From an uncultured Prevotella sp. (GTDB lineage: Bacteria; Bacteroidota; Bacteroidia; Bacteroidales; Bacteroidaceae), in NCBI GenBank assembly GCA_900314995.1, contig OMXK01000008.1:62001-126000 (forward strand): a stretch of 64,000 nt of DNA. Reading direction: 5' to 3'. Under the pieces are notes generated by a model that saw only the letters and a list, made by a program, of their open reading frames with translations, was not told the DNA's origin and searched no databases. Below, in pieces: positions 1 to 8,513 of the stretch. Every line of letters starts with the position of its first letter. Position 1 is the first letter of the stretch. A program made the position numbers and the translations under genes.

Positions 1-657
1 TAGTCTGGCTTTCGGATATTTCTCAATAAGTTGTGATATCACTTGTTCCATCAGTTTAGGAGGATATACCTTTCCTTCATGAGCCGCAAAGGGGGCAATG
101 CCTATCCATTGCTCAAAGTTCTTCTTAGGTCCGATGATGGCAGGCAACAGATTCAGATTACCGCCTTCTTTAGGAAAGATGGAATGGAATTGGCTGATAT
201 CTACAGGATAGCCCAGACGCTCGAATACTTCGGCATAGTTCTCGAAAGAGGATGGCAGTTGTTGTCTCTTCTTGTTCTTTAAGGAAATCAAGCCCTTACG
301 CTGTTTGCGATGTTTCTTGATATGCTCCACACGATACCTTCCCAGATTGAAGCGCATTCTGAGATAGTCGGAACGGAGCACGTTATGCAGATCTGCTACT
401 TTCGTAAACTGCTTGGCCACCAGTCGGCGGTAAAGGGCATTCAGTCCTCTGACACCATGATATTCCTTATTCAGATCTGCCTCCATGAAATTGACGTTGG
501 GAGCCAGATCCTCAAATAAGGTACGTGCGAATCCTTTACTTAATACCGTGATACGGATATCAGGATACTGGTTTGCCAGCGCCCATACCACAGGTACTAC
601 CATAGCCACGTCGCCTAGTGCCGAAAAACGGATGACAAGTATATGCTCCTTCCTCAC
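1..657 (-). CDS. Glycosyltransferase family 9 (heptosyltransferase-like), 3' end outside window
   Basis: The 219 visible codons run off the left edge and begin at a GTG (657-655). In-frame TAA codons lie just upstream, so the start cannot be further out. The N-terminus, VRKEHILVIRFSALGDVAMV, is the GT9/ADP-heptose:LPS heptosyltransferase signature (beta-strand plus 'GD' nucleotide-sugar loop). The segment 'IGIAPFAAHEGKVYP' resembles the start of the second Rossmann domain. Such enzymes add sugars to LPS inner core at the cytoplasmic face of the inner membrane. The gene follows the DUF4254 gene after a 12-nt gap, so the two are probably co-transcribed. The exact sugar cannot be told. Confidence 0.85.
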   Translation of the reverse strand, partial: MRKEHILVIRFSALGDVAMVVPVVWALANQYPDIRITVLSKGFARTLFEDLAPNVNFMEADLNKEYHGVRGLNALYRRLVAKQFTKVADLHNVLRSDYLRMRFNLGRYRVEHIKKHRKQRKGLISLKNKKRQQLPSSFENYAEVFERLGYPVDISQFHSIFPKEGGNLNLLPAIIGPKKNFEQWIGIAPFAAHEGKVYPPKLMEQVISQLIEKYPKARL

Positions 658-669
658 CTTATTTTATTT

Positions 670-1272
670 TTACTTTTTATAGAGTATGGGGTTCGTCTCA
701 GGATCGTTATACATCTTCATCTGACGATACACCTTCATATATTTTCGTCCGGCTTCGATGTCTTCCAGTAATTGGTCTATAGCCAATGAGAGGTCTTTCT
801 GCTGCTCCAGGAGAACATTCAGTTTAGCCTGACATTTCTGGATATGTGCTGGTTCAGCATCCTTGCGATCTACCTGTTCCTGCATATGATAGATCTTCAA
901 GGCAAGAATACTCAGGCGATCCACAGCCCAGGCTGGACTCTCGGTATTCAGTCTTGCATCCGGCAATGGCTTGACATGACTGTACTGCGTACGGAAATAA
1001 GAATCTATTTCCTCCACGAGATCAGTACGGTCCTGATTACTACGGTCAATCTTCCGTTTAAGGGCCAAACCCTCCAGAGGATCGATGTGCGGATCACGGA
1101 TGATATCCTCATAATGCCACTGTACGGTGTCAATCCAGCATTTTAGATAGAGACTATATTCAATACTGTCTTTAACATACGGATTGTGAATCGGGGTATT
1201 GACGTCATCAGTGAGATGGTAGTCTTCGATAACCCGCTTGAAAATCTGATTTGCTTGTTCTGTAAATGACAT
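670..1272 (-). CDS. DUF4254 domain-containing protein
   Basis: This 200-residue, charged, mostly helical protein has no signal peptide or membrane segment. N-terminal motifs 'FTEQANQIFKRVIEDYH', 'TPIHNPY' and 'WHYEDIIRDP' match my memory of DUF4254, a Bacteroidota family usually found beside LPS glycosyltransferases, as here. I chose the ATG at 1272; an in-frame TTG at 1293 would lie inside the promoter element at 1290-1298. Biochemical function is unknown. The link to GT9 suggests a role in surface-glycan synthesis, which is inference only. Confidence 0.8.
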   Translation of the reverse strand: MSFTEQANQIFKRVIEDYHLTDDVNTPIHNPYVKDSIEYSLYLKCWIDTVQWHYEDIIRDPHIDPLEGLALKRKIDRSNQDRTDLVEEIDSYFRTQYSHVKPLPDARLNTESPAWAVDRLSILALKIYHMQEQVDRKDAEPAHIQKCQAKLNVLLEQQKDLSLAIDQLLEDIEAGRKYMKVYRQMKMYNDPETNPILYKK

Positions 1273-1289
1273 ATTTTTAGTTTTATTCC

Positions 1290-1298
1290 GCAAAACTA
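1290..1298 (-). promoter_or_regulatory. Bacteroidetes -7 promoter element for the DUF4254-GT9 unit
   Basis: On the minus strand the sequence reads TAGTTTTGC, matching TAnnTTTG, and ends 18 nt before the ATG at 1272. No clean TTTG lies at the usual -33 distance, so the call rests on the -7 box and position. Confidence 0.45.
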
Positions 1299-1443
1299 CA
1301 GAAAGTTTTTCAAATAGCCAACTAATTCTTCATATTTTCATCTAATTTTGCATTTTTGTTGTTGGTAACGCACACAAAAAGCACTTTTTTATGCACACTT
1401 ATACCCTTTTTGTGCAAACAAAGGTAAGTTTTTCCTAAAAAAG

Positions 1444-1476
1444 TTTGCGTAAGTGAAAGAAAATGTGTTACTTTGC
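1444..1476 (+). promoter_or_regulatory. Promoter of acpP (TTTG-N21-TACTTTG)
   Basis: TTTG at 1444-1447 and TACTTTGC from 1469 form a full Bacteroidetes sigma-ABfr-type promoter with 21-nt spacing. A leader of about 70 nt precedes the acpP ATG. Upstream, 1373-1381 (CACAAAAAG) and 1406-1414 (CTTTTTGTG) form a 9-nt inverted repeat that could be an operator; its role is unknown. Confidence 0.65.
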
Positions 1477-1549
1477 ACCCGATTTCAGCAAAATGCTGTA
1501 ATTTTTCAAGATAGCAAAATCATTATTAACAAATTAAAGTATTACAATT

Positions 1550-1786
1550 ATGTCAGAAATTGAAAGCAAAGTAAAGGCTATTATCGTAGACAAACTCGGT
1601 GTTGATGAAGCAGAAGTAAAGGCTGAGGCCAGCTTCACAAATGATCTGGGCGCAGATTCACTGGATACCGTAGAGCTGATTATGGAATTCGAGAAGGAGT
1701 TTGGTATTTCTATTCCCGATGATAAGGCTGAGAAGATTGGTACCGTCGGCGACGCTATCGCTTACATCGAGGAGAACGCAAAATAA
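1550..1786 (+). CDS. acpP: Acyl carrier protein
   Basis: This acidic 78-residue protein is the standard length for ACP. Ser37 in the '[12 protein letters not shown]' motif is the site of 4'-phosphopantetheine attachment. It carries acyl intermediates as thioesters during type II fatty acid synthesis in the cytosol. It lies upstream of fabF, the usual arrangement, and has its own full promoter. A strong terminator directly after the stop should make most transcripts monocistronic, in line with the high ACP demand of cells. Confidence 0.97.
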   Translation: MSEIESKVKAIIVDKLGVDEAEVKAEASFTNDLGADSLDTVELIMEFEKEFGISIPDDKAEKIGTVGDAIAYIEENAK

Positions 1787-1800
1787 ATAAAGTAATGTGT

Positions 1801-1840
1801 ATAGGTTGTTCCTTTCAGGGGCAACCTATGCTTTTTTTTT
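1801..1840 (+). terminator. Rho-independent terminator between acpP and fabF
   Basis: A 12-bp stem (1801-1812 with 1818-1829, two G-U pairs) closes a 5-nt loop, TTTCA. A run of nine T follows at 1832-1840. fabF starts six bases later with no separate promoter seen, so this is probably a partial terminator setting the acpP:fabF ratio. Confidence 0.85.
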
Positions 1841-1845
1841 AGCTT

Positions 1846-3111
1846 ATGGAATTAAAAAGAGTTGTTGTAACAGGTCTTGGCGCAGTGACGCCAGTTGGCA
1901 ATTCTCCTGAGGAATCTTGGAAAAACCTTATTAACGGAGTAAGCGGCGCAGCACCTATTACACTTTTTGACCCTGCAAAATTTAAGACTCAGTTTGCTTG
2001 CGAGGTAAAGAATCTGGATATCAATGCCTATATCGATCGTAAGGAAGCCCGCAAGATGGATCGCTATACACAGCTTGCCATCATCGCAGCCAAGCAGGCT
2101 GTTGAGGACAGCGGTATGGATCTGGAGACAGAAGACAAGAACCGCATTGGTGTGGTCTATGGTGTAGGTATCGGTGGTATCAAGACTTTCGAGGAAGAAG
2201 TCACTTACTATGGTGTCAACCGTGAGAATGGTCCTAAGTTCAATCCTTTCTTCATTCCGAAGATGATTGCCGACATCGCTGCCGGACAGATTTCTATCAT
2301 GTATGGCTTCCATGGCCCCAACTATATCACGGCGTCTGCTTGTGCTTCTTCTTCTAACGCATTGGCTGATGCATTCAACCTGATTCGTCTGGGAAAGGCT
2401 AACGCCATCGTAGCCGGTGGTGCTGAGGCTGCTATCTGCGAGACGGGTGTTGGCGGATTCAATGCCATGAAGGCGCTCTCTACTCGTAACGATGAGCCCG
2501 AGAAGGCTAGCCGTCCGTTTAGTGCCAGCCGTGATGGATTCATTATGGGTGAAGGTGCAGGCTGTATGATTCTTGAGGAACTTGAGCATGCAAAGGCCCG
2601 TGGTGCAAAGATCTATGCAGAGATGGTCGGTGCTGGTATGAGTGCCGATGCTTATCATATCACCGCTTCTCATCCAGAGGGTCTTGGTGCCAAGCTCGTG
2701 ATGGAGAACGCACTTGAAGATGCTGGACTGAAGCCTGAAGATATTGACTATATCAATGTTCATGGCACTTCTACTCACGTTGGTGATATCTCTGAGGCTA
2801 AGGCCATCAAGGAGGTATTCGGTGAGGCTGCCTACAAGCTGAACATTTCTTCTACGAAGTCTATGACAGGCCATTTGCTGGGTGCCGCTGGTGCTGTCGA
2901 GGCAATGGTTACTGTACTGGCTGTGCAGAACGATATCGTTCCTCCCACCATCAACCATGAGGAAGGCGATAATGATCCTGAGATTGACTACAACCTGAAT
3001 TTCACATTCAACAAGGCTCAGAAGCGTCAGGTGCGTGCTGGTCTCAGCAACACTTTCGGCTTTGGTGGTCATAATGCTTGTGTGGTATTCAAGAAATTTA
3101 TGGATAAGTAA
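1846..3111 (+). CDS. fabF: Beta-ketoacyl-ACP synthase II
   Basis: This 421-residue condensing enzyme elongates acyl-ACP with malonyl-ACP in fatty acid synthesis. The catalytic triad is visible: Cys166 in 'TASACASSS', His306 in 'NVHGTSTHVGD' and His343 in 'SMTGHLLGAAG'. The C-terminal 'NTFGFGGHNA' loop is also typical. Length matches FabF. Its ATG lies at the foot of the T-run of the preceding terminator, so expression probably depends on read-through from acpP. rnc follows after 2 nt. Confidence 0.96.
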   Translation: MELKRVVVTGLGAVTPVGNSPEESWKNLINGVSGAAPITLFDPAKFKTQFACEVKNLDINAYIDRKEARKMDRYTQLAIIAAKQAVEDSGMDLETEDKNRIGVVYGVGIGGIKTFEEEVTYYGVNRENGPKFNPFFIPKMIADIAAGQISIMYGFHGPNYITASACASSSNALADAFNLIRLGKANAIVAGGAEAAICETGVGGFNAMKALSTRNDEPEKASRPFSASRDGFIMGEGAGCMILEELEHAKARGAKIYAEMVGAGMSADAYHITASHPEGLGAKLVMENALEDAGLKPEDIDYINVHGTSTHVGDISEAKAIKEVFGEAAYKLNISSTKSMTGHLLGAAGAVEAMVTVLAVQNDIVPPTINHEEGDNDPEIDYNLNFTFNKAQKRQVRAGLSNTFGFGGHNACVVFKKFMDK

Positions 3112-3113
3112 GC

Positions 3114-4115
3114 ATGAAGCTTAGCACAATTATTGATAGGATAAAGCTCCCTTTCCGCAAGGAGAAGGAGCTTTTTTCTTCTCTTTACGACATTCTGGGA
3201 TTCTATCCCCATAACATCGAGTATTACAAACAGGCGCTGATGCATAAGAGCATCCGCAAGCGCAACGAAAAGGGCAAGCCGCTGAACAATGAGCGACTGG
3301 AGTTCCTAGGTGATGCCATACTCGATGCTACGGTGGGTTATATCGTCTATCGCCACTATGATGGAAAGCGCGAGGGATTCCTGACGAACACACGTTCGAA
3401 GCTCGTATCGAGAGAGACACTGGGTAAGATAGCTAATGAGATGAGACTGGGGAGTCTGCTGCTTTCTGCAAGCCACAGCACCTCTCACAATAGTTATGTC
3501 GAGGGTAACGCCTTCGAGGCTCTTGTAGGTGCTATCTATCTGGATCGCGGCTACGATGCCTGTCTGGAGTTCTTTGAAAAGCGTGTTCTGGGCAAATATG
3601 TTGATCTTGACAAGGTAGCCTTCAAGGAGGTTAACTTCAAGTCGAAGCTGTTGGAGTGGTCACAGAAGAACCGTGTGAAGATGGAGTATAGGATGTTGAA
3701 GCAGAATAAGGATGAAAACGGTAATCCTTACTTCAGCTTCCAGGTCATACTCGAAGGTATTGCGGGTGAACAGGGTAAAGGCTTCTCCAAGAAGGAGGCC
3801 CAACAGGAGGCTTCCAAGGATACCTTGCAGCGCCTGAAGCGGGAGCCCCAGTTCGTGGATGCCATCTTCGCTGCCAAGACCGAGCGTACGAAGATGGAAG
3901 AAACGCCTGCGATGGCCGTTCCTGATACAGAACAGGAACAGAATTTCATCATCGTTCAGGACCATCAGGAAGAACCTGCGGCAGCCCTATCGTCTGAATA
4001 TGTAGAATCAGCAGAGGCCGAATTTGATCTCTCTGACATTTCTGCCAAGCCGAAGGAGAAATCGCGCGAGGAGATTATTGCTGAAGCTGAGGCTGCCGCC
4101 TTTGCTGAAGAATAA
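3114..4115 (+). CDS. rnc: Ribonuclease III
   Basis: This 333-residue double-strand-specific endoribonuclease processes rRNA and other structured RNAs. The RNase III signature 'NERLEFLGDAILD' spans residues 59-71, the second catalytic helix 'GNAFEALVGAIYLDRGY' is at 131-147, and a dsRNA-binding domain covers about 173-242. Asn132 occupies the place where E. coli has Asp114; Glu135 matches Glu117. From about residue 250 there is an acidic, low-complexity tail of some 80 residues that makes it longer than the usual 220-250. It follows fabF by 2 nt, as in other Bacteroidota. Confidence 0.94.
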   Translation: MKLSTIIDRIKLPFRKEKELFSSLYDILGFYPHNIEYYKQALMHKSIRKRNEKGKPLNNERLEFLGDAILDATVGYIVYRHYDGKREGFLTNTRSKLVSRETLGKIANEMRLGSLLLSASHSTSHNSYVEGNAFEALVGAIYLDRGYDACLEFFEKRVLGKYVDLDKVAFKEVNFKSKLLEWSQKNRVKMEYRMLKQNKDENGNPYFSFQVILEGIAGEQGKGFSKKEAQQEASKDTLQRLKREPQFVDAIFAAKTERTKMEETPAMAVPDTEQEQNFIIVQDHQEEPAAALSSEYVESAEAEFDLSDISAKPKEKSREEIIAEAEAAAFAEE

Positions 4116-4169
4116 AGGTAATAATATACAAAAAAACGTAAATTATTCCCCCGTTACGAAAGTTTAGGC

Positions 4170-4177
4170 TAATTTTG
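4170..4177 (+). promoter_or_regulatory. -7 promoter element (TAATTTTG) for the GH3-type operon
   Basis: TAATTTTGC lies about 30 nt before the ATG at 4207. No clear TTTG is seen at -33. It would start the three-gene overlapping unit 4207-8476. Confidence 0.5.
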
Positions 4178-4206
4178 CAGACAATATTATAATATTGAGC
4201 GAAGAG

Positions 4207-5715
4207 ATGAGTCTGACTCAGATTGTAGGAAAACTGTTTATACCCCGTCAGATTGCTTTGGAAAAGCATCAGAATGGGGGTAGGGCATTGCAGCAGGCAG
4301 TGCTCAACCACTTGATAGAGAAAGCCAAGGATACCGAATATGGCCGCAACCATGCCTTTTCAGCTGTGAAAGGTTATGATGACTTTGTCGCACATATACC
4401 TGTCAATACCTATGAAGAGCTGAAAGGCGACATCGACAGGATGAGACAGGGAGAGGCGGATATCCTCTGGCCTGGACGTGTGAAATGGTATGCCAAGTCG
4501 TCTGGTACGACAAACGATAAGTCGAAGTTCATCCCTGTCAGTGAGGAGGGTCTTCATAAGATCCACTATGCGGGAGGTCGCGACTCGGTAGCTATCTATC
4601 TCAGGAACAATCCCAAGTCGCGGATGTTTGATGGCAAGGGTCTGATCCTGGGTGGCAGTCATGCCTCCAACTATAATCTGAAGGACTCGCTGGTAGGTGA
4701 TCTCAGTGCGATTCTCATTGAGAACATCAATCCTTTGGTGAATCTGGTCCGCGTACCTAGCAAGGAGACGGCCCTGCTTTCTGATTTCGAAGTAAAGCGT
4801 GAGCGCATTGCCGAGGAGGCCATGCACAAGAATGTGACAAACCTCTCTGGTGTACCCTCTTGGATGCTCTCTGTGCTCACCTGTGTGATGGATCTCTCGG
4901 GAAAGACCCATTTGGAAGAGGTATGGCCTAATATCGAGGTGTTCTTCCATGGTGGCGTGGCCTTCACACCTTACAGGGAACAATACAAACGTCTGATCAC
5001 CTCTCCCAATATGCATTATGAGGAGACCTATAATGCCAGCGAAGGCTTTTTCGGCATTCAGGATGATCCTGATGACAAGTCGATGCTGCTGATGCTCGAC
5101 TATGGGGTGTTCTATGAATTCATTCCTATGGATGAGTTTGGAAAGGACAATCCCACGGTAGTGCCCCTCTGGGGTGTTGAGAAAGGCAAGAACTATGCGA
5201 TGGTAATTTCCACTTCCTGTGGCCTTTGGCGATATATGCTGGGTGACACGGTTCAGTTCACATCGACTAATCCATATAAGTTCATCATCAGCGGACGCAC
5301 GAAGCATTTCATCAATGCCTTTGGCGAAGAACTGATAGTCGACAATGCAGAACAAGGTCTGGCCTATGCCTGCCAACAGACAGGAGCCGAGGTGCTTGAA
5401 TATACGGCTGCACCAGTGTTCATGGACGAGAATGCGAAATGCCGCCACCAGTGGCTCATCGAGTTCTCGAAGCGTCCTGATGACCTTCAGCAGTTTGCCT
5501 CATTGCTCGATAAGCGTTTGCAGGAGATCAACAGCGATTACGAGGCTAAGCGCTATAAGAACATCACGCTCCAGCATCTGGAAATCATCGAGGCTCATCA
5601 TAACCTCTTCAACGAATGGCTGAAGATGCACGGGAAACTTGGTGGACAGCATAAGGTGCCTCGCCTGAGCAATAGTCGGGAGATCATCGAACAGTTACTA
5701 AAATTGAACCAATGA
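4207..5715 (+). CDS. GH3 auxin-responsive promoter family protein (adenylate-forming)
   Basis: This 502-residue soluble protein belongs to the GH3/firefly-luciferase-like adenylating family. 'YAKSSGTTNDKSKFIPV' is the ATP-binding P-loop-like motif. 'YNASEGFFGIQ' and 'LWRYMLGDTVQFT' are further family motifs, and 'ISGRTKHFINAFGEEL' leads into the C-terminal domain. Plant GH3 enzymes conjugate amino acids to acyl acids; the bacterial substrate is not known. The ATG at 4207 is preferred to an in-frame TTG at 4195 because it has a GAAGAG purine stretch before it. It overlaps the next gene by ATGA, suggesting translational coupling with an envelope lipoprotein. Confidence 0.85.
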   Translation: MSLTQIVGKLFIPRQIALEKHQNGGRALQQAVLNHLIEKAKDTEYGRNHAFSAVKGYDDFVAHIPVNTYEELKGDIDRMRQGEADILWPGRVKWYAKSSGTTNDKSKFIPVSEEGLHKIHYAGGRDSVAIYLRNNPKSRMFDGKGLILGGSHASNYNLKDSLVGDLSAILIENINPLVNLVRVPSKETALLSDFEVKRERIAEEAMHKNVTNLSGVPSWMLSVLTCVMDLSGKTHLEEVWPNIEVFFHGGVAFTPYREQYKRLITSPNMHYEETYNASEGFFGIQDDPDDKSMLLMLDYGVFYEFIPMDEFGKDNPTVVPLWGVEKGKNYAMVISTSCGLWRYMLGDTVQFTSTNPYKFIISGRTKHFINAFGEELIVDNAEQGLAYACQQTGAEVLEYTAAPVFMDENAKCRHQWLIEFSKRPDDLQQFASLLDKRLQEINSDYEAKRYKNITLQHLEIIEAHHNLFNEWLKMHGKLGGQHKVPRLSNSREIIEQLLKLNQ

Positions 5716-7667
5716 AGAAACTCTTCTACATTTTCTGTATGGCCTGTGTGATAGTGGGCTGCGCCAGGATGGGGAATCCTGACGGAGGTTGGTTTGATGA
5801 TGACCCTCCGGTGGTGATTGGCAGCAATCCTGCCGACAAATCCACGAATGTGAAGAATAAGAAGGTCACCATCCTCTTCAATGAGTTCATCAAAATTGAG
5901 GATGCTACCAATAAGGTGATTGTCTCTCCCCCACAACTGGAGGTTCCTGAGATTAAGGCAGCAGGAAAGAAGATTATAGTAGAGTTGCAGGATACGCTGA
6001 AAGACAATATGACCTATACCGTCGATTTCAGCGATGCCATCATCGACAATAATGAGGGAAATCCTCTGGGAAACTATACCTACACGTTCTCCACTGGCGA
6101 TCAGATCGACACATTGGAAGTATCAGGCTACGTACTCGAGGCCAGCAATTTGGAGCCTGTAAAGGGGTTGCTGGTGGGTCTCTACGATGACCTGGCAGAC
6201 TCAGCCTTCAAGACGAAGCCGATGCTGCGTGTATCTCGTACTGACAGCCGGGGCCATTTCGTCATCAAGGGTATTGCTCCCGGCACCTATCGGGCTTATG
6301 CACTGAAGGATCTCGACGGTAACTTCCGTTTTACGCAGAAGAGTGAAATGATTGCTTTCAACCATCAGACTTTCGAACCTAGCTGGAAACCCGATACCCG
6401 AGTGGATACCGTATGGCGCGACTCGCTTCATATCGACGCTCTCCTGCAGGTTCTCTATACCCATTTCCTGCCCGATGACATCACGCTGCTGGCTTTTACG
6501 CAGATACAGACAGACCGCTATCTGATCAAGACAGAGCGCAAGGATCCTGAGAAGTTCAGCATGTTTTTCAGTTATGGCGACTCAATCTTGCCTGTTATCA
6601 AAGGCCTGAACTTCAATTCTGACAGTGCCTTTGTCATCGAGGCTGGCGAGAAGCTCGACTCCATCCACTATTGGCTGCGCGACACGATGCTAGTCAATCA
6701 GGATACGCTCCGAATGGAAGTCAGTTATCGCATGACGGATACATTGGGAAACCTTGTCAATCAGACGGATACCCTCGATGTACTTGCTAAGACTCCCTTG
6801 GAGAAGCGTCTGAAAGAGAAGGCCAAGGAGATGGAAAAGTGGCAGAAGGAGCAGGACAAGAAGAAAAAGCGTGGCGAGGCTTACGACTCCATCTATCCTG
6901 TCTCACCCTTGAAGGTGGCGTATAACGCACCACAGTCTATGGATCCGGATAAACTGGTGACGATCGAGGTGCCTACGCCCCTGCAGCATTGCGATTCGGC
7001 AGCCATCCACCTCTATTCGATGATCGACTCGGTGTGGTATGAGTCGCCATTCGTCTTCGAGCCTGAGCCGAATATGATGCGTAAATACAGGATCAAGGCA
7101 GATTGGCAGCCTGAGAGAGAATATAGTCTGGAAATCGACTCTGCTGCCTTCGTGGATATCTATGGCGTTGCTTCAAAGCCCTATAAGCAGGGTATCAAGG
7201 TGAAGAGCCTCGATTCCTATAGTTCTCTCACGATGAAACTCAGCGGATTCCCCGATACCGTGACCGTCAGGGTACAACTGCTCAATGGTTCTGGTGCTAC
7301 CTTGAAGGAGGTGGTGGCAGCAAACGGTCAGGCCCACTTCGACTACGTCAATCCTGGCAAATACTACGTCAGTGCGCTGTTGGATGCGAATGACAACGGC
7401 ATCTGGGATACTGGCGACTACGATGCTGACCGTCAGGCTGAGGCCGTATATTTCTATCCTCGTGAGATAGAGTGTAAGGAGAAATGGGATGTCACCCAGC
7501 AGTGGAATGCGTTGGCAAAGCCCCTTTACCAGCAGAAGCCTTCGGCCATCGTTAAGCAGAAGTCAGAGGCTGCCAAGAAGTTGAAGAACCGCAATGCAGA
7601 TCGAGCCAAACAATTAGGAATAGAATATCGTAAAACCCAAACAGTTAAATTAGACAAAAAGCAATGA
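5712..7667 (+). CDS. Lipoprotein with N-terminal Ig-like (Big_5) domain
   Basis: This 651-residue protein has a signal peptide ending in a lipobox ('CVIVGCARMG', lipidated Cys17). A bacterial Ig-like domain follows at about residues 30-130 ('PADKSTNVKNKKVTILFNEF', 'TYTVDFSDAIIDNNEGN'), then a carboxypeptidase-like beta domain ('GHFVIKGIAPGTYRAYAL'). A Lys/Glu-rich coil lies near 370-395, with further beta-rich sequence to the end. Bacteroidota have many such proteins annotated as Ig-like domain-containing; function is unknown, probably envelope structure. It overlaps both neighbours by ATGA. Confidence 0.8.
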   Translation: MKKLFYIFCMACVIVGCARMGNPDGGWFDDDPPVVIGSNPADKSTNVKNKKVTILFNEFIKIEDATNKVIVSPPQLEVPEIKAAGKKIIVELQDTLKDNMTYTVDFSDAIIDNNEGNPLGNYTYTFSTGDQIDTLEVSGYVLEASNLEPVKGLLVGLYDDLADSAFKTKPMLRVSRTDSRGHFVIKGIAPGTYRAYALKDLDGNFRFTQKSEMIAFNHQTFEPSWKPDTRVDTVWRDSLHIDALLQVLYTHFLPDDITLLAFTQIQTDRYLIKTERKDPEKFSMFFSYGDSILPVIKGLNFNSDSAFVIEAGEKLDSIHYWLRDTMLVNQDTLRMEVSYRMTDTLGNLVNQTDTLDVLAKTPLEKRLKEKAKEMEKWQKEQDKKKKRGEAYDSIYPVSPLKVAYNAPQSMDPDKLVTIEVPTPLQHCDSAAIHLYSMIDSVWYESPFVFEPEPNMMRKYRIKADWQPEREYSLEIDSAAFVDIYGVASKPYKQGIKVKSLDSYSSLTMKLSGFPDTVTVRVQLLNGSGATLKEVVAANGQAHFDYVNPGKYYVSALLDANDNGIWDTGDYDADRQAEAVYFYPREIECKEKWDVTQQWNALAKPLYQQKPSAIVKQKSEAAKKLKNRNADRAKQLGIEYRKTQTVKLDKKQ

Positions 7668-8476
7668 TGAAGCGAATACTTTGTATATTCTGTGTATTGT
7701 GCGGGCTGTCAATGCCGGTCGCTGCCCAGTGTGGCATTGAGAACACAGCTTTCAAATCCGGTGAGTCGCTGAGCTATGACCTCTACTTCAACTGGAAGTT
7801 CATCTGGATGAAAGTGGGCACAGCCTCTATGGATACCAAAATGTCGAAGTTCGAGGGTAAGGATGCGTGGAAGTCTTATCTGATTACACGTGGCAATGAT
7901 AAGCTCGACAAATATTTCATGATGCGAGATACTCTGCTGTCGTACTGCGACCAAGACCTCGCTCCGCTGTATTTCAGGAAAGGAGCCCGCGAAGGCAGCA
8001 GTTATTACGTCGACGAGATATGGTACAGTTATCCAAACGGCAACTGCCAGTTGAAGAAGCATCGCATCACGTCGCATGCCGAACATCTTTGGAAGACCAG
8101 TACTTATAAGAACTGTATCTATGATATGATGTCTATCTTCCTTCGTGCTCGCAATTTCAATGCCTCGAAGATGAAGAAGGGCGATGTAATCAGGATGCCT
8201 ATCAGCGATGCACGCTCTCTGAGCAACTCGTGGCTGGAGTTCCGTGGCAGGGAAAACTTCAAGGTGAGCGACACCAAGGAGAAGTTCCGCTGTCTCGTGT
8301 TCTCATTCTATGAATGGGAGAACAACCAGAGTCATGAGCTCATCCGCTTCTATGTGACAGATGACCAGAACCATATACCAGTACGCCTCGACATGTTCTT
8401 GAGTTTCGGGTCTGCCAAGGCCTATCTGAAGAGTTATAAGGGTGTTCGCAGTCCGATGACGTCGAAGATCAAGTAG
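7664..8476 (+). CDS. DUF3108 domain-containing secreted protein
   Basis: This 270-residue protein has an N-terminal signal peptide ending at 'MPVAAQ'. The body is beta-rich ('GESLSYDLYFNWKFIWMKVGTA', shown in part by 'FNWKFIWMKVG') and matches my memory of DUF3108, a periplasmic family of unknown function. Its start overlaps the stop of the lipoprotein gene, so the two are likely made together. An ATG three bases later is an equally possible start. Confidence 0.75.
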   Translation: MMKRILCIFCVLCGLSMPVAAQCGIENTAFKSGESLSYDLYFNWKFIWMKVGTASMDTKMSKFEGKDAWKSYLITRGNDKLDKYFMMRDTLLSYCDQDLAPLYFRKGAREGSSYYVDEIWYSYPNGNCQLKKHRITSHAEHLWKTSTYKNCIYDMMSIFLRARNFNASKMKKGDVIRMPISDARSLSNSWLEFRGRENFKVSDTKEKFRCLVFSFYEWENNQSHELIRFYVTDDQNHIPVRLDMFLSFGSAKAYLKSYKGVRSPMTSKIK

Positions 8477-8497
8477 TCTCGCTGCACCCGACTTTCG

Positions 8498-8505
8498 TAA
8501 CTTTG
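8498..8505 (+). promoter_or_regulatory. -7 element (TAACTTTG) directly before the CotH gene
   Basis: TAACTTTGC ends only 8 nt before the ATG at 8514, which predicts a transcript with almost no 5' leader. No TTTG is seen at -33. Confidence 0.5.
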
Positions 8506-8513
8506 CAGGCAAA

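Noticed and set aside
1294-1549. RNA gene or second promoter in the acpP upstream region
   Set aside because: Another TAATTTTG box lies at 1343 but has no TTTG at -33, and no tRNA-like or other known RNA fold is apparent; only the inverted repeat at 1373/1406 stood out.
1852-3072. Long minus-strand frame opposite fabF
   Set aside because: It is the antisense shadow of a clear FabF; the product shows no family motif and is rich in unusual residue runs. The same holds for long frames opposite GH3 (4360-5448), the CotH gene (9438-10721), the transferase gene (19205-20701), GH97 (46522-48087), GH115 (53526-54710) and both GH2 genes.
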